From Pseudomonadota bacterium (GTDB lineage Bacteria; Pseudomonadota; Alphaproteobacteria; Rhodospirillales; Magnetospirillaceae), in contig JAJYTF010000001.1 of assembly GCA_021793155.1 (NCBI GenBank), positions 124,001 to 188,000 on the forward strand: DNA of 64,000 bases. Reading direction: 5' to 3'. A program made the translations under genes and the position numbers. The notes under the pieces are model-generated. The model was not told where the DNA came from and did no database searches. It saw only the letters and a program-made list of their open reading frames with translations. Every line of letters starts with the position of its first letter. Position 1 is the stretch's first letter. This document shows, piece by piece, positions 57,979 to 64,000 of the stretch.

Positions 57979-58809
57979 ATGACGAGCGGCATGGGCTACG
58001 AGGTGCGTCCCACCTCGGCGGTGTCCCGGGAATTCTTCAAGGAAATCTGGTTCTTTCGCCGCCTGATCTGGCTGTTCATCTGGCGCGATATCGTCGTGCG
58101 CTACAAGAACACCATCATCGGCGCCGCCTGGTACGTGCTGCAGCCGCTGGCCATGATGGTCGTCTTCACCCTGTTCTTCGGCAGCGTGTTCAAGCGCTAT
58201 ATCGGCGACCTGCCCTATCCGCTGTTCGCCTATGGCGGCCTGCTTCTTTGGCAATTGTTCAGCCGCTCGCTGAGCCTGGCGGCGGGAAGCCTGGTCGTCT
58301 ACGACTACATGCTGAACAAGATCTATTTCCCGCGGATCATCGTGCCGGCCTCCATCGTCATCGGCGCGGTGTTCGATTTCCTGGTGACTGCGGTGCTCTT
58401 GGGCCTGATGCTGGCCTATTATCGGATCAGCATCGGCTTCTCGGTGCTGCTGATCATCCCGGTGCTGCTGATCACCCAGATGTTTTCGATGGGTTGCGGA
58501 TGCTTCCTGGCGGCGCTGGACGCGCGCCATCGCGATGTGCGCCATGCCATCCCGCTGCTGATGCAGGTGTGGATGTTCTGCACGCCGGTGATGTATCCGG
58601 CCTCCTATGTGCCCGAGCAATGGCGGATGCTCTATTCCCTCAACCCCATGGTCGGCCTGACCGAGGCCTTCCGTTGGGCGATCTACCGCTCCGGCGACCT
58701 GCCGGCCCTGAGCAGCATGGGCATGGCGGCCGTCATCGGCACCCTGGTGTTCGTCGGCGGCGTGGTGTTCTTCCAGAAGGTGCAGGGCACCCTGGTGGAC
58801 ACCCTGTAA
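57979..58809 (+). CDS. wzm: ABC-2 type polysaccharide export permease (Wzm)
   Basis: A 276-residue inner-membrane permease with about six helices. The amphipathic start FFKEIWFFRRLIWLFIWRDI and RYKNTIIGAAWYVLQPLAMM are the typical N-terminal signature of Wzm/KpsM/TagG-type exporters. It forms the channel that moves undecaprenyl-linked O-antigen or capsule glycan across the inner membrane. Its stop overlaps the wzt start (TAATG). Upstream start context AACGGAAAGG lies before the ATG. Confidence 0.9.
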   Translation: MTSGMGYEVRPTSAVSREFFKEIWFFRRLIWLFIWRDIVVRYKNTIIGAAWYVLQPLAMMVVFTLFFGSVFKRYIGDLPYPLFAYGGLLLWQLFSRSLSLAAGSLVVYDYMLNKIYFPRIIVPASIVIGAVFDFLVTAVLLGLMLAYYRISIGFSVLLIIPVLLITQMFSMGCGCFLAALDARHRDVRHAIPLLMQVWMFCTPVMYPASYVPEQWRMLYSLNPMVGLTEAFRWAIYRSGDLPALSSMGMAAVIGTLVFVGGVVFFQKVQGTLVDTL

Positions 58810-60035
58810 TGGAAGACATCGCCATCCAGGCCCGGTCTCTCGGCAAGCGCTATCGGATCCGCGAGACCGGCGGCGTCACCGGCCTTGTCGACATGGCCTG
58901 GCGGCGGCTGGGGCGGCCCGGCGACGCACCCAACCAGTTCTGGGCGCTGAAGGACGTCGGCTTCGACATCCGCAAGGGCGAGGTCGTCGGCATCCTGGGC
59001 CACAATGGCGCCGGCAAAAGCACGCTGCTGAAGGTGCTGACCCGCATTACCAATCCCACCGAAGGTTGGGCCCGGATCAACGGCAGGGTCGGCATGCTGC
59101 TGGAGGTGGGCACCGGATTCCATCCCCATTTGACTGGTCGCGAGAATGTCATCGTCGGCGGCGCCATCCTGGGGATGAGCCGGCAGGAGACGCTGGACAA
59201 ATACGACGCCATCGTCGAATTCGCCGAAATGCGCGGCTTCATGGACATGCCGGTCGGCCATTATTCCTCGGGCATGGCGCTGCGCCTCGCACTGTCGGTG
59301 GCGGTCCATCTCGACGCCGAGGTGGTCTTTCTCGACGAAATCTGGGCGGTGGGCGACCATGCCTTCCAGCACAAGACCTGGCAGCGCATCGAAAGCCTGA
59401 TCGCCAGCGGCCGCACCTTCGTCATCGTCGCCCACAACCTGCAGATCATCGAACGACTGTGCAGCCGCTGCCTGCTGCTCGACCACGGCGTCCTGACCAT
59501 GGACGGCAGCCCGGCCGAGGTCATAGCGCGCTACCGGGACGAGCTTCGCCGGCGCAGCTCGGCCGGCGGCGTCAACTCCGGCGGCGACGCCGCGGCCATC
59601 GGTTCCGACAGCGTGGAAATCGTCGAGGCGCGGCTGCGCTCGGATGACGTCCATCTGGGTGAGGTGTTGGACTGCCAGCTGGTCCTGGAGGCGCGAACGG
59701 CGGCCAAGATCACCCTGGGATTGTCGGTCCGCGACAGCCTGGGCAAGACGGTGGCCGTTTGCACCCAGGGTGAACAACCGCTGCCCTGGGCCGAGTTGGC
59801 CCTGCTGTCCGGCCGCAACCGCTTCCGCTGTGCCGTACCGGTGGTCTTCCCCACGGCCAACACCTTCGACCTGATCGTCGAACTGCGCGGCGAAGACGGC
59901 ATGGCGGCCTATGCCGAGCTGCCTTTCACGGTAACCGAGCACGCGGTGGTGATGGCCGATACAGCCGGCCACGACGTCTCGGTGCCGGCGCTGACCGTCG
60001 ACTGGACGGTCGATGACGGGGTGGTGTCAGGATGA
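58809..60035 (+). CDS. wzt: ABC transporter ATPase with C-terminal sugar-binding domain (Wzt)
   Basis: A 408-residue protein. Residues about 1-240 form the ATPase: Walker A GHNGAGKSTLL, the Wzt-type signature GHYSSGMALRLALSVA in place of LSGGQ, Walker B VVFLDEIWAVGD and switch His in VIVAHN. Residues about 270-400 are a beta-sandwich Wzt_C-type domain that recognises the finished glycan end (SVEIVEARLRSDD onward). Translationally coupled to wzm. The stop codon lies inside a 24-bp perfect inverted repeat (60027-60079). Confidence 0.92.
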   Translation: MEDIAIQARSLGKRYRIRETGGVTGLVDMAWRRLGRPGDAPNQFWALKDVGFDIRKGEVVGILGHNGAGKSTLLKVLTRITNPTEGWARINGRVGMLLEVGTGFHPHLTGRENVIVGGAILGMSRQETLDKYDAIVEFAEMRGFMDMPVGHYSSGMALRLALSVAVHLDAEVVFLDEIWAVGDHAFQHKTWQRIESLIASGRTFVIVAHNLQIIERLCSRCLLLDHGVLTMDGSPAEVIARYRDELRRRSSAGGVNSGGDAAAIGSDSVEIVEARLRSDDVHLGEVLDCQLVLEARTAAKITLGLSVRDSLGKTVAVCTQGEQPLPWAELALLSGRNRFRCAVPVVFPTANTFDLIVELRGEDGMAAYAELPFTVTEHAVVMADTAGHDVSVPALTVDWTVDDGVVSG

Positions 60036-60079
60036 TCGCTTGAACGCGCGAAGATCGCGCGTTCAAGCGATCATCCTGA
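60027..60079. repeat. 24-bp perfect inverted repeat overlapping the wzt stop
   Basis: Arms at 60027-60050 and 60056-60079 are exact reverse complements (24 of 24), with a 5-base spacer AAGAT. The wzt TGA (60033-60035) is in the left arm. The ends read TCAGGATGA and TCATCCTGA, the motif seen in the 31086 repeat. As RNA it is a very stable hairpin; no U-tract follows. Likely a terminator or mRNA 3'-end block, possibly derived from a mobile repeat. Confidence 0.7.
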
Positions 60080-60201
60080 GGGCGGCGTAACCTTCATTAC
60101 CCATGGCGTTCCCATGCATATATGCGATGTGCATATTGATCGAGGAGATCATGCGCATCGCGTCACCCCGCACATCCTAAGCGCCGAAGAAACCGACCAA
60201 C

Positions 60202-60402
60202 GTGTCGATCAGCGAAGATCTGCTGGCGGATGCCAAGAAGCTGCAGGTCAATGTCTCGCGCGCCGCCGAAGCGGGCCTCGCTCGGGCAATCGCCGAAAAG
60301 CGTGCCGAGATCTGGTTGCAGGAAAATGAGGAAGCGCTGCGAAGTTCCAATGAATACGTGGAACGGAAGGGCCTCCCGCTCGCCAGATATCGGCAATTCT
60401 GA
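60202..60402 (+). CDS. ccdA: CcdA-like antitoxin, N-terminus disrupted
   Basis: From a GTG at 60202 the frame gives 66 residues with the CcdA C-terminus that wraps the toxin (EIWLQENEEALRSSNEYVER and KGLPLARYRQF). The conserved lead-in PKKPTNVSISEDLL continues upstream in the same frame to an ATG at 60151 with a strong GAGGAG site, but an in-frame TAA at 60178-60180 breaks it. Either translation restarts at the poor GTG, giving a DNA-binding strand cut short, or the gene is inactive. Two compensating one-base indels would also restore a full N-terminus. An inverted repeat ATATGC-N5-GCATAT (60120-60136) upstream could be the old operator. Overlaps ccdB by one base (TGATG). Confidence 0.65.
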   Translation: MSISEDLLADAKKLQVNVSRAAEAGLARAIAEKRAEIWLQENEEALRSSNEYVERKGLPLARYRQF

Positions 60403-60700
60403 TGGCTCGGTTCGATGTCTATCGGGATCCCGAAGGGAACGGCTATTTGCTTGACGTCCAAGCCGACCTGCTGAAGCACCTGAATACGCGGATCGTCGTG
60501 CCCTCATGCCGCCCGCCAATGCGCCCAAACCGGCGAAAGCGCTGAACCCCGAGTTCATCATCGGGGACATGACGGTGGTGATGGCCACCCAATTCCTCTC
60601 CGCGGTACCGACCTCCGCACTCAAGCAGCCGGTGGCGACGCTGGATCGCCATCATGCCGAAATCGCCGATGCGATTGCCCTGCAGCTGCAGGGCTTCTGA
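60402..60700 (+). pseudogene. ccdB: Frameshifted CcdB-like gyrase toxin
   Basis: The frame opens MARFDVYRDPEGNGYLLDVQ and continues to VVP at codon 34, as in CcdB, then shifts: read on, it stops within 15 codons, while the next frame from 60506 carries the rest (ALNPEFIIGDMTVVMATQFL, ending ALQLQGF). The whole span is 299 bp, one base short of 100 codons, so a single missing base near 60501-60505 (expected CCCCTC-type run) explains it. CcdB poisons DNA gyrase; its C-terminal residues are needed, so this copy should be inactive unless the gap is a sequencing error. Confidence 0.75.
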
Positions 60701-60719
60701 CAGCCTCGGGGGAAAAAGA

Positions 60720-62642
60720 CTATTTCCGCCTGAGCCAGGCCTGGAACATCAGCACCACCCACAGCGGATGCTGCCAGTTGCGGCTGCCGGCCAGGTGCTG
60801 GCGCCATTTTTCCTCGACCAGCGCGGCGTCGAGGAAACCCTCCTCCGCCATGGCGCGGCGGTCCAGCAGCGATTCCGCCCAGTCGCGCAAGGGGCCGCGC
60901 AGCCAGGAATCGATGGGTACGCCGAAACCCATTTTCGGCCGCTCCACCAGCGGACGCGGCACATGGCGATACAGGACCTGGCGCAGCAGCCACTTGGCGG
61001 TGCCGCCCTGCAGCTTGGCGGCGAGCGGCAGGGTCCAGGAATATTCCACCACCCGATGGTCAAGGATGGGCACCCGCACCTCGAGGGCGACCGCCATGCT
61101 GGCGCGGTCCACCTTGGTCAGGATGTCGTCGGGCAGATAGGTCAACATGTCCAGTCCCTGCATCCGCTCGACGTCGCCCAGCCCCTGCGGCAGACGGCTC
61201 CACTCCGCCGCCGCCTCGCCGCTGGCGGCCAGAACCAGCCGCTCAGGCTCGGTCCACTGGCTGATCAGCCGGCGATAGAGCGCATCGGTGTCCTTGAGGG
61301 CCAGCACGCCGGCCAGCTTGTGCAGCTTGTCGCCCGGCTGGCCCAGGCCGCGCCGCAGCACCGGCCGCAGCAGACGGTCCCAGGCGCCGGGCGGCACGCC
61401 CTGCAGCAGAGCAGCGGCGGCCGTTCGTAACGGGTGCGGAACAAGGCCCAGGCGGCGCCACAGGCGATGCGCCAGGACATAGCGGTTGTAGCCGCCGAAC
61501 ACCTCGTCGCCGCCATCGCCCGACAGCGCCACGGTGACCTGGCGGCGCGCCATCTTGCAGATCAGCAGCGTCGGGATCTGCGAGGAATCGGCGAAGGGCT
61601 CGTCGTAGATGACGGGCAACTGGGGAATTGTGTCCAGGGCATCCCGGGCGGTCACGTAGAATTCCGTGTGGTCGGTGCCCAGATGGGCGGCCACCGCCCT
61701 GGCGTAGGGCGCCTCGTCATAGCCGGCCTCGGCGAAGCCGATGGAAAAGGTCTTCACCGGCCGGGCGCTTTGCGCCTGCATCAGCGCCGCCACCGCCGAG
61801 GAATCGATGCCGCCGGAAAGGAAGGCGCCCAGCGGCACGTCGGCCACCATGCGGCGCCCGACGGCATCCCTCAGCAGGGCCTCGGCCTCGTCGACGACGC
61901 CGGCGTCGAACGGCCGGGCGCGTTCGGCCCGTCCCGTCTCGATCACCTGGGCCAGATCCCAGAAGCGCTCGAAGCGCTCCTCGCCCTCGGGCCCGATGGA
62001 AAGGATGGCGCCGCCCTCCAGCTTGCGGACGTCCTTGTAGATCGAGCGCGGCGCCGGCACGTAGGCGGTGCGCACATAGGCGGCCAGCGCCCGCCGGTCG
62101 ATTTCCGGCACCCACCCGGGATGGGCCTCGAGGGCCTTCAACTCCGAGCCGAACAGCAGCAGTTCGCCGAACCGACCCCAGTACAGCGGCTTTATCCCCA
62201 GGCGGTCGCGCAGCAGCCAAAGCCGTCGCTCGCGCCGATCCCAAAGGGCGATGGCGAACATGCCGATCAGGCGGCAGGCCGTGGCGCGGACCCCCCAGGC
62301 GGCGAAGGCCTCGAGGATGATTTCGGTATCGGAATGGCCGCGCCAGGGCTGGCCACGCGGTTCCAGGTCGCGTTTCAGTTCCGGGGCGTTGTAGACCTCG
62401 CCATTGTAGGAGATGACGAAGCGCCCATCGGCCGAGACCATGGGCTGGTGGCCGGCCGCCGATAGATCCAGGATAGAGAGCCGGCGATGGGCGAGCGCGA
62501 TGCAGCCTTGCGCATCCACCCACACCCCGCCGCTATCCGGCCCGCGATGAGTGAGGCTGTCGCCCATGGCGGTCACCAGGCCGGTCGCCGTCCCCTGGTC
62601 GGTGGCAGCCCGGCGGTCGAGGAATCCGGCTATGCCGCACAT
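60720..62642 (-). CDS. asnB: Glutamine-hydrolysing asparagine synthase family protein
   Basis: A 640-residue AsnB-type amidotransferase. The glutaminase domain starts MCGIAGFLDRR (nucleophile Cys2) with RGPDSGG and SYNGEVYN; the synthetase domain has the PPi-loop LSGGIDSSAVAALM and SGDGGDEVFGGYNRYV. Proteins of this length in polysaccharide loci often amidate uronic acids or other sugars rather than make asparagine; the neighbouring wzm, wzt and glycosyltransferase genes favour that (inference). Its start overlaps the end of the upstream glycosyltransferase gene by 13 bases. Confidence 0.88.
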   Translation of the reverse strand: MCGIAGFLDRRAATDQGTATGLVTAMGDSLTHRGPDSGGVWVDAQGCIALAHRRLSILDLSAAGHQPMVSADGRFVISYNGEVYNAPELKRDLEPRGQPWRGHSDTEIILEAFAAWGVRATACRLIGMFAIALWDRRERRLWLLRDRLGIKPLYWGRFGELLLFGSELKALEAHPGWVPEIDRRALAAYVRTAYVPAPRSIYKDVRKLEGGAILSIGPEGEERFERFWDLAQVIETGRAERARPFDAGVVDEAEALLRDAVGRRMVADVPLGAFLSGGIDSSAVAALMQAQSARPVKTFSIGFAEAGYDEAPYARAVAAHLGTDHTEFYVTARDALDTIPQLPVIYDEPFADSSQIPTLLICKMARRQVTVALSGDGGDEVFGGYNRYVLAHRLWRRLGLVPHPLRTAAAALLQGVPPGAWDRLLRPVLRRGLGQPGDKLHKLAGVLALKDTDALYRRLISQWTEPERLVLAASGEAAAEWSRLPQGLGDVERMQGLDMLTYLPDDILTKVDRASMAVALEVRVPILDHRVVEYSWTLPLAAKLQGGTAKWLLRQVLYRHVPRPLVERPKMGFGVPIDSWLRGPLRDWAESLLDRRAMAEEGFLDAALVEEKWRQHLAGSRNWQHPLWVVLMFQAWLRRK

Positions 62643-63778
62643 GGCCCCGAGCCCTCCAGGCAGCGGCGATACAGTTCGAAATGCTGCGCCACCACCCGCT
62701 CCTCGCCGAAATGCCGTTCCGCCCGCAAGCGCGCCGCGCGGCCCATGGTCAGGCGCAGCGATTGGTCCTCGGCCAGGCGCTGCATGGCGTTCGCCAGCCC
62801 CTCCGATTCCCGCGCCGGCACCAGGATACCCTCGATGCCGTCTTCGATCACCTCGCGGCAGCCAATCACGTCGGTGGTGATGATCGGCCGCCCGCAGGCG
62901 GCGGCCTCCAGCAGCGCCTTGGGCATGCCTTCGCGATAGGACGGCAGCAGCGCCACATGGGCCTGACGCCAGATCTCCGCGATATCCTCGCGGTGGCCCA
63001 GCCATTCCGCGGCGCTCTCGGCCTCCCAGGCGCGCAACTGGGATTCGCTGAAGGCGCTGGGGTTATGCGGGTCCAGCTTGCCGACCAGCCACAGGCGGCA
63101 GGCGACGCCGCGCCGATGCAGCTGGCGCATGGCCTCCACCGCCTCGGCGATGCCCTTGTCGGCCAGCATGCGGGCGACCAGGGCGAAAATGATCGGTTGG
63201 TTGGCCGGCGGCGGCGGCGTGGCCGGCAGCGCAGCCAGATCGACGCCCGAGCCGCGGATCAGGGTCAGCCGCCGTTCGACGGCAATGCCGTGGCGCAGCA
63301 GCAGGGCGCGGTCATCGTCGTTCTGCACAATCACCTGGTTTCCCGGCCGCCGCAAGAGCAACCGCAGTCCGGCCACCAGAAGGCTGCGCAGGGCCCGCAC
63401 CTTTGGGGACGTGCCGGTGAAGGCATAGCCCATGCCGGCCAGGGCGCTGACGGTCCGCCGCTGCCCGCAGCAGATGGCCGCCAGGTTGCCGTACAACACC
63501 GGCTTCAGGGCGACGCAGTGCAGAATGTCCGGGCGGTGCCGTCGCAGGGCGGCGGCCACCGCCAGCACCGTTCGCAGCTCGCCGAACGGATTGGCGCCCC
63601 GCCGGTTGAGCGGCAGGGGCTGCAGGGTGAAGCCGTGGCGCTGGATCTCCGGCCCATGGTCGGTGACGTTGGTGGCGATCACCACCTCCCACCCGGCGTC
63701 ACGGCAGGCCTGGCCCAACACCAGCCGGTGCGACAGAAAGGCCCAGTCTTCGGTGATGAAGAACATGATCTTTGGCAT
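62630..63778 (-). CDS. GT4 family glycosyltransferase
   Basis: A 382-residue GT-B enzyme. It opens MPKIMFFITEDWAFLSHRL, typical of one GT4 branch, and has the donor-site segment SYREGMPKALLEAAACGRPI with the E-x7-E pair. Start chosen at this conserved N-terminus; the open frame runs 56 codons further upstream without conservation. Coupled with asnB by a 13-base overlap, so both probably modify the same surface glycan exported by Wzm/Wzt. Confidence 0.85.
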   Translation of the reverse strand: MPKIMFFITEDWAFLSHRLVLGQACRDAGWEVVIATNVTDHGPEIQRHGFTLQPLPLNRRGANPFGELRTVLAVAAALRRHRPDILHCVALKPVLYGNLAAICCGQRRTVSALAGMGYAFTGTSPKVRALRSLLVAGLRLLLRRPGNQVIVQNDDDRALLLRHGIAVERRLTLIRGSGVDLAALPATPPPPANQPIIFALVARMLADKGIAEAVEAMRQLHRRGVACRLWLVGKLDPHNPSAFSESQLRAWEAESAAEWLGHREDIAEIWRQAHVALLPSYREGMPKALLEAAACGRPIITTDVIGCREVIEDGIEGILVPARESEGLANAMQRLAEDQSLRLTMGRAARLRAERHFGEERVVAQHFELYRRCLEGSGPCAA

Positions 63779-63964
63779 AATGCCGGGGAATAGAGCAGTT
63801 GCCGCCTTCTGTAAAGGGAAGGGCAAGGCGCAGCCGGTGGGAACGAGGCGCTTGGCCCCTACCAGCAGCAACCGCCGCCCGACACTGGAAATGTAAGTAC
63901 ACCGGGCGGCGCTGATGGCGACCGGCGTTGTCCTGCCGAAAGGCATGTGTCAGGCTGGGCGACG

Positions 63965-64000
63965 ATGAAACCCAATGTCTATTCCGGCGGCGACATCGAC
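63965..64000 (+). CDS. Start of an unidentified gene, cut by the window end
   Basis: An ATG at 63965 opens 12 codons, MKPNVYSGGDID, to the end of the window. Some NUDIX hydrolases of the NudC type begin with a similar MxPNxYxG-LD stretch, but twelve residues cannot settle the family. Upstream (63779-63964) I see only a GCCGCCCG/CGGGCGGC inverted repeat (63874-63910) and no clear ribosome site. Confidence 0.35.
   Translation, partial: MKPNVYSGGDID

Noticed and set aside
60506-60700. A 64-codon frame from ATG 60506 as an independent gene
   Set aside because: Its sequence is the C-terminal two thirds of CcdB; it is best read as part of a frameshifted ccdB.
63874-63910. Inverted repeat GCCGCCCG/CGGGCGGC upstream of the last partial gene
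   Set aside because: Eight GC-only pairs with a 21-base spacer are expected by chance in DNA of this composition.

Overview
This is a GC-rich bacterial chromosomal window that is almost entirely protein-coding. I found no rRNA, tRNA, CRISPR array, intact insertion sequence or prophage. Gene families and gene order point to an alphaproteobacterium, most likely of the Rhodospirillales (Magnetospirillum/Phaeospirillum-like); the genus is inference. The signs are the maeB | mutS ... glnD-murJ ... trpS-usp ... nfu ... tsaB order, the glyQ-glyS-ppdK order, DUF1674, DUF2333, TIGR02186 and PhoR-PstB-PhoU proteins, and a four-subunit fumarate reductase.

Layout. 1-5.5 kb: 5' end of tsaB, a VanX/DdpX-type D-Ala-D-Ala dipeptidase, a RutE-like nitroreductase, a Bax-like glucosaminidase, the Fe-S carrier Nfu, a universal stress protein, a TIGR02186 protein and a DUF2333 protein. 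5.5-12.9 kb: trpS, a hybrid histidine kinase, murJ and glnD. 13-18 kb: a B12-type radical SAM protein and frdABCD. 18-22.7 kb: a chemotaxis receptor and mutS. 22.7-29.1 kb: a three-hairpin intergenic region, a stress-type protein, malic enzyme and phoR-pstB-phoU. 29.1-37.6 kb: ppa, an AmpG-like permease, typA, a PfkB kinase, an EI24-like membrane protein, two lipoproteins, nth and dapB. 37.7-42 kb: dnaJ, dnaK and a DUF1848 protein. 42-50 kb: a GT2 glycosyltransferase, a divergent pair containing an HExxH metallopeptidase-like protein, an SQR-like flavoprotein with a NifX-like protein, DUF1674, rsmB, gmhB, a GT4 glycosyltransferase and a HIT protein. 50-58 kb: an Asr-like secreted peptide, a secreted unknown, meaB, ppdK, glyS and glyQ. 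58-64 kb: the start of a surface-polysaccharide locus (wzm, wzt, asparagine synthase, GT4), interrupted by a decayed ccdAB toxin-antitoxin module.

How the genes work together. Most of the window is core information processing (tRNA charging and modification, mismatch repair, base excision, rRNA methylation, chaperones), nitrogen and phosphate signalling (GlnD, PhoR/PstB/PhoU) and central C3/C4 metabolism (MaeB, PpdK, Frd). Accessory genes sit inside conserved core strings: frdABCD and the radical SAM gene between mutS and glnD, a sensor kinase between murJ and trpS, and cell-wall enzymes between nfu and tsaB. Envelope functions recur (DdpX, Bax, AmpG, MurJ, GmhB, Wzm/Wzt, glycosyltransferases).

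The least ordinary signals are the decayed ccdAB locus, a 24-bp perfect inverted repeat that contains the wzt stop codon, a tight array of three hairpins between mutS and the stress gene, several families of intergenic palindromic repeats, a predicted metallopeptidase of polymorphic-toxin style, and the SQR-like/NifX-like gene pair whose start codon abuts an RNA hairpin.
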